Source: Saccopteryx bilineata (Eukaryota; Chordata; Mammalia; Chiroptera; Emballonuridae). Taken from it: a stretch of 64,000 nt of DNA. Every line of letters starts with the position of its first letter. Positions within the stretch are counted from its first letter, which is position 1. Position numbers and translations under genes: made by a program. The notes beneath the pieces are model-generated. The model was not told where the DNA came from and did no database searches. It saw only the letters and a list, made by a program, of their open reading frames with translations. Shown piece by piece: positions 11,180-22,506 of this stretch. The stretch is taken from positions 100,800,074 to 100,864,073 of the forward strand of contig NC_089490.1 in the NCBI RefSeq assembly GCF_036850765.1, in the 5' to 3' direction.

Positions 11180-11764
11180 AAATGCGGTTGTTTCTTTGTA
11201 TGAAGTGCTGTTTTAATACATGTACACCCCCCGCTCCCCATTTACAGGCTTAGACCTGTGTTTACCTGGCTGATGTTGTACTTGGGAGAAAGTGATAGAT
11301 TAAATATCTGATTCTCCCTTGAAACTTGGGCAACAGAAATTTTTCAAAGGTTGTTTATAATTTTTTCCCAGCCTGGTTTCTAAGAAGTCCTTAAATTATT
11401 TCTAAAAATGACAATTCCTCAAAAAGCTTTGAAGGATTTGTATGAAAACAGAAGAACTAAACACAACTTTAGATTGTGTCTTTCCTAAGGAGAAAGAGGT
11501 GCCTTAATTTAACATGTCCATTTAATTCTAAAATCTTACTTTTCCTTAAAACTTTGCAATTGATTGTCCAATATTAATTTGTTTTCTTATAAGCATAGAA
11601 AAAACCCAGTCTTCATAGTTCAACCAAGGCACAGACAATTATTTGGACATCTATATATTATAAAATTCAACTTTAGAATTGCTTCCAGATTGAAAGTTTA
11701 AAAATCATACAAATGAAGGGGAACAGATTCAACAAGAAGTCTAAACTATGGTACAACTCTCTAC

Positions 11765-11956
11765 CAGGGGTCTCCAAACTTTTTACACAGGGGGCCAGTT
11801 CACTGTCCCTCAGACCATTGGAGGGCTGCCAAATACAGTGGTCCTCTCACTGACCACCAATGAAAGAGGTGCCCCTTCCAGAAGTGCAGTGGGGGCTGGA
11901 TAAATGGCCTCAGGGGGCCGCATTGCGGCCCGCGGGCTGTAGTTTGGGGACGCCTG
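11765..11956. mobile_element. Internally deleted hAT (Charlie-like) element
   Basis: It starts caggggtctccaaacttttt and ends gtagtttggggacgcctg. The two ends carry the paired text acagggggccagttcactg and ggcctcagggggccgc known from bat, lemur and other mammalian hAT families. It is 192 bp, so most of the internal sequence is missing. I could not see a convincing 8-bp target duplication. Confidence 0.82.
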
Positions 11957-12418
11957 CTTGGGAAATACTGGTTCTAGAACCTAAATACACAGGCAGATTT
12001 GCTTATTCCTGACTTCAAAAATAATTTAAACTATTTTCTTTCTTACATCAGAAAGGCTGATTTCTACTTTATTGCATAGAAAACAGATGTTTTCTTTATT
12101 TCTTTTTTAAGAGAAATTTCCTTGAGTACAAACACCTGTGGACAACACTAACCCTCAACTACGGGAGGAGAGAATGTCAGGTTTCAGAGAGTATTAAATT
12201 AAATATAATGGCCTGCCTCTTACAGCAGCAGATGTTTCCTGATAATATATTTAATTAGGGATGTGATAGAGTACTATAATTTAATGACAATTATGCCCTT
12301 GGGGCAAAATTCAGGGCTAGGGCGTGTGTAAGTCTACCAAGGCAAAACAGAGCACTAGAACGTCATCTGACCAAAACCACTCCCTCTTTTCACTGAACAT
12401 TGGACATCTTAGAACTTT

Positions 12419-12780
12419 CTTTGCTTTCCTGAAGTGGGGAGTGGGGAGGCAGAGAGACAGACTCCCGCATGCACCCAACTGGGATCTACCCGGCATGCCC
12501 ACCAGGGGGCGATGCCTTCCCATCTTGGCCTTTGCTCTGTTGCAACAGAAGCCATTCTAGTGCCTGAGGTGGAGGCCGTGAAGCCATCCTTAGCACCCGG
12601 GCCAACTTTGCTCCAATGGAGCCTTGGCTGTGGGAGGGGAAGAGAGAGATAGAGAGGAAGGAGAGGGGAATGGGTGGAGAAGCAGATAGGCGCTTCTCCT
12701 GTGTGCCCTGGCTGGAAATTGAACCCGGGACTTCCACATGCCAGGCTGATGCTCCACCACTGAGCCAACAGGCCAGGGCC
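12419..12780 (-). mobile_element. Rhin-1-type SINE
   Basis: Reversed copy ending in the head GGCCCTGGCCTGTTGGCTCAG on the minus strand. The flanks catcttagaacttt and tgtcttagaactttt are the diverged target duplication. It carries a CTCF-like core at 12499-12511. Confidence 0.92.
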
Positions 12781-13324
12781 AGATGTCTTAGAACTTTTGA
12801 AGTGGGAGCTACTGACACCAAAGAGAATGCTGAACGGCCAATGAATTTATTGCTTTGTCAAGTTCAGTTGTGTGGACACATTATTTAAAAGAGGCAATTC
12901 CCCAAATATAAAACTGCAAAGTTACATACACCATCTTATCGACAGTTCCCCTTCATTTTTGTTCCCTTCTGGCAATGGCCTATAACAATTAGAAATAAGC
13001 ATGTGTGGTTCCTAAGCTTTGAACACTGTCTTACATGCTATGTGCAGAGAAAACCAGGATAATGACTGGCACAGTGGCATTATGGTTGGAGAAGAACAAA
13101 CAAAATAATCCAAAGCAAATCTATCCATCAACTTTCCTGTTTCTCAAACATTTGGAGGAAGAGATCAGAATGTTTTAAGGTCTGACTGAGCTAGACCCCT
13201 TCCAGGTGTTACTTTACTGAACCATCACAACCACCTCAAAAGGAAACTATTACACAGCTGGCCCTGGGGATACAATACACACACCTCCTGCCTTCTAAGC
13301 AGCGTGGGCACGAGCCACCTTATA

Positions 13325-13470
13325 CAGGCACAGTGTGGAGATACTGAGGGCTCAGTCCGGACCATTGCAATAAAGGCAGTCCTACTATTTTTGCTGGTGG
13401 AGGGTCTTGCTTTCGATTTGTAAAAAAAAAATGCAACATCTGGGTAGAGCAATAAAACAAGGTCCGCCTG
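13325..13470. mobile_element. Tigger1-derived MITE
   Basis: The start caggcacagtgtggagatactg and the end caataaaacaaggtccgcctg match Tigger1 (pogo/mariner) terminal repeats. The centre holds 'tttttgctggtggagggtcttgc' fused to 'gatttgtaaaaaaaaaatgcaac'. The same junction occurs in the copy at 22324-22506. Confidence 0.8.
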
Positions 13471-13832
13471 TCCGGTTGTGAAGCAAGGTGTGACAGAGGG
13501 AATACCTCGTGTTCTACGGAACACGTGAGAAGGACATTGTATTTGGGACCCCAGAGCTAATGCTTCCTCGAAGAAACCCTTCAGAGATGAGGACTGTCTC
13601 TGAGCACTGACTTGGCTAGAACCCCCCACCCCCAGTAACACAAAAGGCATCACTAAGTGACTCTGTTCAGATCAAATCAATATCTTTTTACAAATCCTCA
13701 CACATTACTAATAACTTTGTAGATTTTAACTTTAAACAGGAATGTCTCCAAAGCTGTCATGATAAAGGAAGTAAGCAGCCAAGTTGTGCTCCTAAGGAGT
13801 GAAATATATAATTCAGAGAAATCATGCTTTCT

Positions 13833-14177
13833 TTCTTTCTTTTTTTTTTTTACAGAGATAGAGACAGAGTCAGAGAGAGGGATAGACAGGGACAGACAGA
13901 CAGGAACGGAGAGATGAGAAGCATCAATCATTAGTTTTTTGTTGCACATTGCAACACCTTAGTTGTTCATTGATTGCTTTCTCATATGTGCCTTGACCGT
14001 GGGCCTTCAGCAGATCAAGTAACCCTTTGCTGGAGCCAGCAACCTTGGGTCCAAGCTGGTGAACTTTTGCTTAAACCAGATGAGCCCACGCTCAAGCTGG
14101 TGACCTCGGGATCTCGAACCTGGGACCTCGGCATCCCAGTCAGATGCTCTATCCACTGTGCCACTGCCTGGTCAGGC
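13833..14177 (-). mobile_element. tRNA-derived SINE, second family
   Basis: The minus strand starts GCCTGACCAGGCAGTGGCACAG, with B box GGTTCGAGATCC and repeated 'caagctggtgacc' modules. The target duplication gagaaatcatgctttct / gagaaatcattctttct is at 13816-13832 and 14178-14194. Confidence 0.92.
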
Positions 14178-14372
14178 GAGAAATCATTCTTTCTAAGAGT
14201 GTGCTCAATATCAAGGCATCGCCAATGCCTTGGGCTTTTATTAAAGACAACTCTAAAAATAAGGCAAAAATTGCAATTTTACTTAAAAAATGATCAGGGT
14301 GTAATGTAAGTTCCTACTGATTCTTCTTCACTGGACACAATTCATAAGGTTATTTTCAGAGGAGCATTATTA

Positions 14373-14597
14373 GCCCTGGCCGGTTGGCTCAGTGGTAGAG
14401 CATTGGCCTGGCGTGCAGGAGTCCCGGGTTCGATTCTCAGCCAGGGCACACAGGAGAAGCGCCCTTCTGCTTCTCGACCCCTCCCCTTCTCCTTCCTCTC
14501 TGGGCGTGCCGGGTGGATCCCGGTCGGGCGCATGCAGGAGACTGTCTGACTGCCCTCCCGTTTCCAACTTCAGAAAAATACAAACAAACAAAAAAAA
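14373..14597 (+). mobile_element. Rhin-1-type SINE with large internal deletion
   Basis: The intact head (ccctggccggttggctcag; gggttcgattctc) and tail (gtttccaacttcagaaaaat) are joined. The middle ~170 nt, including the CTCF-like box, is missing after 'cttcctctctg'. The flanks gagcattatta / gagcattattt support one insertion. Confidence 0.9.
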
Positions 14598-14614
14598 GAG
14601 CATTATTTAGAGTT

Positions 14615-15110
14615 TGAATCCAGGGGGAAATAAAATTTTAAGATGAAAACCTGCATACAAATGTTTATAGCAGTTCTGTTCATAACTGCCAAAACCTGGA
14701 AGCAACTAAGAAGGTCCTCAGTGAGTGAATGGATAAACAAATGTGGTACATTCATACAATAAATGTTATTCAGTGATGAAAAAAAAAAGAGCTATCAAGC
14801 CATAAAAGACACGGAGGAAGCTTAAACGTATACTGTTAAGTGAAAGAAGCCCGTCTGAAAAGGGACCATGCTGTATGATTCCAACTATATGAGATTCTGG
14901 AAAAGGCAAGACTCTGGAGACAGTAAAAAAAGTAGTGGCTGCAACCTGAGGGGTACGGGGGGCAAGGGAGAAGAGAGAGTAATAGTAGAGCACAGGGGAT
15001 TCTTAGGGTGTGAAATTTTTGGTATGATATTGTAATGGTGGATACATGACATCATGCATGTGTGAAATACCCAAACACTACATAACATAAAGAGTGAACG
15101 TGAATGTAAA
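14615..15110 (+). repeat. L1M-type 3' fragment
   Basis: The text matches the usual order of late L1 ORF2/3' UTR: tttatagcagttctgttcat, gccaaaacctggaagcaact, gatggataaacaaatgtgg-like, gaaagaagcccgtctgaaaag and actatatgagattctggaaa. It is degraded and non-coding. Confidence 0.88.
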
Positions 15111-15172
15111 CCATAGACTTTAGTTAAACATACCATGTCACTAGTGCAAGATGTCAGCAATGAGGGTGACTG

Positions 15173-15205
15173 CTGTGTGTGTGTGTGTGTGGGGGCATTT
15201 GCAAG

Positions 15206-15249
<44 letters not shown>

Positions 15250-15255
15250 TGTGTG
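15173..15255. repeat. (TG)n microsatellite
   Basis: Two TG tracts (15173-15190 and 15209-15255) are separated by 'gggggcatttgcaagagc'. It is purine/pyrimidine alternating DNA that can adopt Z-DNA. Confidence 0.97.
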
Positions 15256-15837
15256 AACTCTCTGGACTTTATGCTTGATTTTTCTGTTAACCCAAAACTG
15301 CTCTAAAGAAGTGAAGTCTATTAGAAACAATCTTAAGACAGTCTTAAGAGGAAAAAGACCGGTTAATCTGAAGGGACAGAGAAGCGATTCCATATTATAG
15401 AATAGTGTGAATTACTATTCTCTCACGCATGTTAGTGTGTTATGGCATATTTTTATTTGAAATAACATGTGTATAATAAAACACCAGGAGATTAATGTAG
15501 AATTACCTTTATTTCAGAATTAGAGGGGACTTTAAGGATGAATAAACAGGTTTGGATAAGCTTAGAAATTAACCAATTGTGACTATCAAACACTCCAAAT
15601 GGAACTGTGTTGTCTAGTTTCTGCTGGGGCAAAGTGAATGTGTTCAAGTGAGTGTTGTGGAGGAAAACATTTTCCAGTCTCCACAGGTGCAATAAAAACT
15701 CTCCTGAAATTTTATTTATGTTAACTTATTGGAATATCCCAAATTACTGCATATGTCAGTACCTAAATGGTTTAATTTACTCAATGCTAATCTTATAGGG
15801 AATCTTATAGGTTCTTTGAGGGTTCCTGAAACTATTT

Positions 15838-16034
15838 AAAAAAATTTTTTTCCATTGATTTCAGAGAAAGAGAAGGATGGGCAGGGAGAGAAAGAGAGAA
15901 GCATCACTTAGTTGTTCCATTTAGTTGTTGTGTACTCATTGATTGCTTCTTGTATGTGCCCTGACCGGGGGTCGATCCTGTGACCTCTGGAGCGCAGAGT
16001 TGATGGTTTATCCACTGAGCTACCTGGGCAGGGC
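15838..16034 (-). mobile_element. Short tRNA-derived SINE (VES-like)
   Basis: The minus strand begins GCCCTGCCCAGGTAGCTCAG and has a body with 'gaagcatcacttagttgttcc'. The duplication cctgaaactattt / cctaaagctattt lies at 15825-15837 and 16035-16047. Confidence 0.88.
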
Positions 16035-16124
16035 CCTAAAGCTATTTCTTTATTAACATAAATGATCCATCTTTTCAACTATTTTAAGACTGAGGACAAT
16101 AAACACTGTACTGGCTCCCTAGAG

Positions 16125-16370
16125 CAGAGCGGTGGTACCGCCTGGGTTTGGAGTGTGGGTGGTGAAGTTAGTCTGCCTAGGTTCAAATCCTGGTTCTACC
16201 ACTCGTTGGCTGGGTGACCCTGGGTGAGGTACTTATTTTTGCTTGCCATTGTTTCCCCATATGTAAAGTAGGGACAATTGCAATACTTATCTCATAACAA
16301 AATAAATCAATGCCCATAATCATTTGTGTAGGGCCTGACATACAGCTTTCAAGTGTGAACTGTTATTTGT
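16125..16370 (+). repeat. MIR SINE
   Basis: It contains 'tctgcctaggttcaaatcctgg', 'ttggctgggtgaccctgggt', 'gtaaagtagggacaat' and a degraded 3' end, in the order of the MIR consensus. Confidence 0.88.
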
Positions 16371-16645
16371 CCTAATAAACTGATTTTAGGAGACCATGTA
16401 TGTCATTCTGGGGATCATCTATAATAATCCCTCAGGCTGATGGCAACATGAAGATACTTCTATGGTAATACTTCTGCTACCTTAGGGTCATTAAATGTTA
16501 ACATGTTGGATTTCTTCATTGGGTTGTAAACTCAGTGAGAGCAGGGGCCAAATCTTAGTTATGTGTTATCAAACTGCATATAAGGTAATATTTCTCAGAA
16601 GAAGGAACCACACTGATTTACTTCTTCCTGGGAAAGACATTTTTT

Positions 16646-17009
16646 TTAAAAATTCAGTGAGAGGAGGGGAGGCAGAGACAGATTCCTGCATGCGCCCCGA
16701 CTAGGATCTACCCAGTAAGCCCACTAAGGGACAATGCTCTGCCCATATGGGGTGTTGTGCTGTTGCTCAGCAACTGAGCCCTTCTTAGTGCCTGAGGTGG
16801 AGGCCATGGAGCCATTCTCAGCACCCTAGGCCAACTCGCTCCAATTGAGCCATGTCTGTGGGGGGGGGGAGAGAAAGAGAGAGAGAGAAGCGAGAGGGGG
16901 AGGGGTGAAGCAGATAGGTGCTTCTCCTGTGTGCCTTGACTGGGAATCAAACCCAAGACATCCACACGCTAGGTTGACGCTCTACCACTGAGCCAACTGG
17001 GTGGGGCCT
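16646..17009 (-). mobile_element. Rhin-1-type SINE, older diverged copy
   Basis: The reversed copy's head on the minus strand is GGCCCCACCCAGTTGGCTCAG. The CTCF-like box is degraded (cccactaagggacaatg). The flanks gggaaagacattttt / gggaaagaaatttt are the target duplication. Confidence 0.9.
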
Positions 17010-18034
17010 AAGGGAAAGAAATTTTAATTTCAGCTAAAAGGCATACTGCTGAATTAAAAATTTTCTTTTTCAATAAAGAGCGTAAGCCAGGTAAAGTTTG
17101 AATCTAAAATTCTTTGGCCTAAAAATCTTCCTATAGAGCAAGCAGCTTTTAAGATCATCTGTCCTAAAATGTTTCCCCGAAAGAGACTGATTACACTGAG
17201 ACTTTGAGCTGAACTGCTGGAAAACAGAGGAAGCAGTGACTTGAGGTTCACATTGAAAACTAACTGTATGTCGAGACCCACAGCATTTTTAGTTGGTGAG
17301 AGTACTAATTTCCGATCTGGTTCCATGAGACCCACACCTCTGGTTTTGAAAGGCTCTGGGCAATCCAGTGTGTGCAACGTTAGCTCCTGTATCAAAGACT
17401 GATATGTAATTAATCAAGATGGGAAATAAGGGTTTGTGATATCCTAAGAAGCGATAAAGTTCCTATCTTCATGTAAACTACTCAAAATAAACACCAAGAG
17501 CAGCAAAGCAGAAAAATGCCCTAAAGAAGAAAGGCTTGCAAATAGCCTTTTATGTTTCATTTTAAGCAACAGACAAGTATTTAACTAAATTATTTTCCAC
17601 TGAGACTATTAATATGGCTTAGCTATTGCTAGCGGAAAGGAATTTCAGATCCACTTAATTTCAAGAAATTAACTGAAATTCAAATCACAGATCGGGTGTA
17701 TTTCAAATGGTGCTATGTACTCTACCCACTACTTATGCTGATTACAGCACTGAAGTAGCTGGACTCAGATAATTGAGTTAATAGCACTAAATCACAAATG
17801 CCAAATTAAGTTCTTAGGTATGTTCACGACTAGTTCTAAAATTATTACAGAGCTGGATGATTGAAAAACGTTCCCGTTTTCTTATTGTGTATCAGTGACA
17901 TAATTTAGACCATATATATATATATTTAGAATACACGGTTTCCAGAATCACAAAACCAGGAAGATCCCTGAAGGGCATCTTGTCCAATGTGCTCATTTTC
18001 TAAGTAAGAAAACGAGGCCCAGGAGAAGCAGGGA

Positions 18035-18265
18035 ATGTCTCAAACGCTTGGGCTCTGGTGTCAGACAGATCTGCATCCTAGTTCCAGATCGGCAAATTAT
18101 TCACTGTGTGAGCTGGGGACAGTTATGTAACCTCTCTAAGCCTCAGTTTCTTCACCCATGTAATGGAGAAAATAATCGTACTAATCTCATAGGTTTGTGG
18201 TAAAGATGAAATAGGATAAACACGCTCAGGACTTGCCCATTGTAACTCCTCGGTCAATGTCAGCA
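18035..18265 (+). repeat. MIR SINE
   Basis: It shows 'gggctctggtgtcagacag', 'taacctctctaagcctcagt' and 'aatggagaaaataatcgtac', in MIR order. Confidence 0.9.
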
Positions 18266-19400
18266 GTCATGATAATAACTAAAGAAAGTGACTCGTAAGC
18301 CAAGTCAGCAGCAACAGAACCAGATTTCATTCCTGGACCATATCAGGGCTACTTTTTTTTACCCATCTAAACACAGTACCTGGAATAAAGACTCATGGGT
18401 GCTGACAATTTAAGTATAAGTCCACATTAAATAGAAAGGACACTGTTTCAGGCTTTCTGCTTTTTGCATTGATCAAAATATTCAATCGGAGATCACATGC
18501 TGAGGTCTCAATTTCATAAAGAGTCATACACATATAGCTTTCCATGAGCAATAGATATTAATCATAACTGAGTTCAATGATATGCTTTTACGTATCTCCC
18601 ACCAAAAGCTGCTCATATAAAATAAATGACAAGGTAACTGGCCACAAATAAAAGGTAGGGTTCACGAGCTAATGATCTTATATTTGGCTCTCATTATGCA
18701 ATAAATCCAATATTCTTTATTTGTACCGTCAGTCAAATATTGCTCTCATCCTGTACCTCGGTCACGGAGGAAACAAGAATGAGGGACATGTGAAGGAAGA
18801 AGCCGGCATCGCTCTGCAGTGTGAGATTCGGTTTGGCTAATACAGACTCCAAGGAATCTGGCAGCCAGCAATCACCGATGTTCAGAATGGCCAGTTTTTG
18901 TCAACATTTACTGCTGTTACATGATTCAACTCAGACTTGAATGTGTTTCCTATACTAAAAAAAGACTCATTAAGAAGCCTCATAAAGAATATTAGTTTTA
19001 TATCATATGCTCTCAGTACTTAGTACATTTGATAAATGTTAATTGGCAGTCTTTTCAGAAATATTCAGTAAATAGACTGTCAAGTGGGTGCTTAAAACAT
19101 CCTCTTGTAATTAACTAAAGACCATTTTTCTCTTCATCTGGAAAACAATCCATGTGTATGCAACTGATCTTTACAAATAAGAGTAAATGTAATATGGTAT
19201 AAATACATCAAAAGGCATCAACTCAGACTATAACGAGATAAGCTCAATGTAACCAAGAACAAACACCTTTTCCTGCCACACCAGTGTAATTCAGCAGACC
19301 AAGAGATGAAGTAAATAGTAATTTGAAAAGTGGCAATTTGTGTCCATGCCCAGTATTTAGTATTTCAGCAACTAGAAATAAAATTGTTTGGCAAACTTAC

Positions 19401-19472
19401 CCGCATTTTTGCACAAGCATCTTGGGTTGATTCTGTCCCCCTGAGCTCTTTTATCAGCATAGAACCTAAATA
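19401..19472 (-). CDS. ANKS1B: ANKS1B internal exon: PTB domain, continued
   Basis: This short 72-nt exon encodes 24 residues in phase 0, from [10 protein letters not shown] to TQDACAKMR. The acceptor is TATTGTAG preceded by a strong T-rich tract, and the donor is CGG|GTAAGT. It supplies the conserved F/YLGS strand of PTB domains and the start of the following helix. The next exon (in human KSTEQMKKV… or an alternative insertion) is not found between here and position 1, so the following intron is at least 19.4 kb. Being symmetric, it could be skipped without a frameshift, but that would remove a core PTB strand. Confidence 0.96.
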
Positions 19473-21385
19473 CTACAATACAAAACAATACAAAAAAAAA
19501 AAATCAATGGTTTAGAAGTGTAACTATGAACAGTGATTTAAAAAACAATCTGTGACAGTACCACTGGCTAGATTTCCTGGCTTTAAGTTGGTGCATAACT
19601 TTTAAGAATGAACAGTAATGAGTCCTAACAAACACACGCTTCGGTAGAGTGCATGGTGTTCACCATGGTTCTGAGAGCCGTAAATTGCTCTTTATAATAA
19701 AACTGCAGCATTTTCTAAAAATGCCATCCTTCAAATCATATTTAACTGCAAAATGGGAGCATCTAAAAATGTTTTTCTTGTTTTTTCTTTCTTTTTTTTT
19801 TTTTTGAGGCAGCAAAGTCTGCAAAAATAAATCACACTGCCATCTATGTAATTACAGGGTTGCGTGAGACAGCAGAGGGGCTGAGCAACAGGCACCGCAT
19901 TTGGGCTTAGCTGGCTGCTTAGGTAATTAACGCCAGGCTGTTCCAAGGCGCAGATGCCATTTTGGACCTTTTCCAGTCACAGCCGTGTGCCCTGTGATGG
20001 TTGAACCACCTGAGAAGGGGATGGGAGCGTGTGGGGAGGGACCATGTCATGGCCATTGTTCCACCGCGGAGGGAGCCAGTCCCTGGCGCAAACTGACAGG
20101 GGAGGGCTGCATGGGGCACAAGAGAGCTGAGGCCCTCTCCTCCAGGGAATCACTGGGCTGTTCGGTAACCAGATCAAGTACTGCCTTAGGACTAAACGCC
20201 ATGCACGCTCTGGGTTCTGGCTGGGGCGAACAGTGTTTAGCAAACTATTTTGTCTTTCTATCAGTGGACTCCTCCTCAACTTTTTGAAGCTTCCGTAGGG
20301 TTCCTTCCAACTGTCACATTTCCCTCTCTATTTTCCTTCAAAAAAATAAATAAAAAGAGCTTTTCTTTTTTAAAAAATGAATGAAAATAATTATTTTCCT
20401 GACATGACTGGGAGACCCTGGCACTGTGTAAAAACAGGGCTGGCAGTCAGTCCTGGAAGTCCCGGACATTCCTGAGTGGGGGAGGGCGGGCAGCGCCAAG
20501 CGGCCGAGGGCTGGTCAAAGGCTCTGAAGGAAGGCCTGTTCAGAAGGCCTTAGGGATCTGGTGCTCGAGCTCCGGAGGAAGAAGGAGGCATTTCAATCCT
20601 ACAGATTTTGGGAGATGATTATTGAAACAAACTCCATGCCTCAAGATAAGAAAGCAGTTAAAAAGGTGCAGGATAACACAAAATGAAAAAAAAAAAAAAA
20701 AAAGAGTCTAAATTGCTATGAGATAATCAGAACACCCACATCTTAATTAAGGAAAATGATCTTGGTGAAATCCTTATCTTTTAAGGTATCAGGAAAGTTT
20801 GGCCTAATTGAAACACTTGAGAGGCAGCTTCAATGTGCTGGGAGGGTTCAGCTACTTTTCCTGCTGTAGTCATGACAACCAGCGGTCCCAAAACCAACGG
20901 GATCTTTTGATCATTTTACCTGTTCAGATTACTCACAATTCTCAGCTAAGCCTAATTCCCTCTCCTATTAAGAAAATACCTAGTAATAGAACCCCACTGA
21001 TAACAGTGAAAAGAACTGGAATGTAGGTTAAGGCTGTAGACCCAGTGTTTTGAGACCACTGGTGAATGGAGATGTCTGTATGTGCTATACTTATACTCAT
21101 TTCCATCGTAAGACTTCATTCTATGGCATTTCATTTAAAATATATAACTATATAAGAAGGGAAAACAGGTCTTAAGCTTGTGAGATTAAAAGGGTTATAA
21201 AGCTCTATTTATTTGGACTTCCTCTGTGGAGAGAAAGCTACTTAAAAAAAAAAAAAAAGAAAAAGAAAAGGAGAACACTTTAGTGGGATGGGCATTTTGG
21301 TACATTTTCAATATAAAAGTAAAGAAGCCAGAAATACACCCTCCATCCCTAGTCACAACCAAAAACTGAAGGCACGGTCACTTAC
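19473..21385 (-). other. ANKS1B: ANKS1B intron of 1,913 bp between the two PTB exons
   Basis: The borders are GTAAGT at the 21385 side and TTGTAG at the 19473 side. It contains only short A or T homopolymers (near 19491, 19793, 20686 and 21243) and a modestly GC-rich patch at about 20400-20580. I recognise no SINE or LINE here, unlike the flanking introns. Confidence 0.93.
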
Positions 21386-21514
21386 AAAAGCTTTGTAATC
21401 GCACGACTGGAAGATGAGCTTTTCTGGATGGTGTTGCCAGTACTGAACTGGGGTTGAGGCGGTAGCTTCATTTGGAGGTCGCAAGGTAATGGAAGGTTCT
21501 CCCCAGTCTCCTGT
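21386..21514 (-). CDS. ANKS1B: ANKS1B internal exon: start of PTB domain
   Basis: This 129-nt exon encodes 43 residues in phase 0, beginning [17 protein letters not shown] and ending QSCDYKAF. The acceptor is TTTTCAG|ACA and the donor TTT|GTAAGT. After about 20 linker residues, the text [19 protein letters not shown] is the entry to the phosphotyrosine-binding (PTB) domain, which in AIDA-1 binds the APP intracellular tail. It follows a 24.5-kb intron, and its reading frame continues that of the linker exon exactly (…ERQMAQ then TGDWGEP…). Confidence 0.97.
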
Positions 21515-22323
21515 CTGAAAATCACATTTATTCTAGAGGTAATATGAGCAGTAGGCAAAGTTCCTTCCCTGTTGCTAGCTTGAGTTCACCTTACTCACAT
21601 GGGCTGTCAATGTGCAAATGTATTTGCGTGTATTATATGTAATGTAAATGCTTCCACTGTTTATTATGATTTTATATGTGTTAGCATATTTCCCAAAGCT
21701 GAGTTAATTTTGAGGTGTGAAAGAAATTGGATCTATTCTTAGAGTGATACCCTAAGCTAAGTAATTTAAAAATAAAAATATTTAAGATATTCATAAACGA
21801 TTTACTAATTCATACTTTCTGTTATAAGAGAACACCCAATCTCTGAAAGAATTTTGTTTTTAAACTTGACTGTTTGCAATTTTTAGTTTGAATTGCTTTT
21901 ATGTGCAGAATACTCAGTTGCATAAGTTTCAGTTCTCAGCTATGACATGTACCATGTCCTTTGAATAATTTTATCTCAAAATAAAAGGTACTGTGTGATA
22001 CTAGACAACATTTTAGAAGGAAGATTTACTGATGGCGGACAACTGGTTTCCCTCATCTGAATTCATTTGCATTGATATAGCAGCACTGTGACTGTGTGGG
22101 AGGTATTCAGCTACCTTCTTCGGAAAACCTAAAGCACAAATAGAGACTAAACATTAAAATACCCTGTTTGGTCATATGTGCATATGCATGTACTTGAGGG
22201 TCCTGACTCACCAATACAAGCATCTTTGCATAGGATGGCATATCATACAACACATATGCCCACTAAGGCAGACCCATTATTTTATTATTTTCCATGAGGT
22301 CAACCTCAACTTGTTTTAGCTAT

Positions 22324-22506
22324 AGGTATGCCTCGGAAATACTGTAGATTTGATCCCAGACCACTGCCACCAAGTGAATATCACAATCAAGAGAGTTGTA
22401 ATCTTTTTGCTGGTGGAGGGTCTTGCCTTCCATTTGTAAAAAAAAAAAAAAATGCAATATCCGTGAAGCTCAGTGAAGCAAAGTGCAATAACATGAGGCC
22501 TGCCTG
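22324..22506. mobile_element. Tigger1-derived MITE
   Basis: The start taggtatgcctcggaaatac and the end catgaggcctgcctg match Tigger1 ends. The centre shows 'tttttgctggtggagggtct' fused to 'catttgtaaaaaaa'. The internal deletion junction matches the copy at 13325-13470. A TA site precedes it. Confidence 0.85.

Larger units (their letters stand above)
1..19400 (-). other. ANKS1B: ANKS1B intron after the 24-residue PTB exon (partial)
   Basis: This is intronic sequence with dense SINEs in its first 17 kb. Beyond the separately listed repeats I see nothing coding in 1-990, 2630-4100, 5500-6250, 6990-7850, 8620-9090, 11200-11760, 11960-12400, 12800-13320, 13480-13815, 15260-15820, 17015-18030 and 18270-19400. 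A 10-bp perfect stem with a 3-nt loop lies at 2778-2800. Confidence 0.9.

Noticed and set aside
1..19400. Next downstream ANKS1B exon (KSTEQMKKV region) or the nested FAM71C gene known in human ANKS1B
   Set aside because: No matching translation on either strand, so neither lies in this window.
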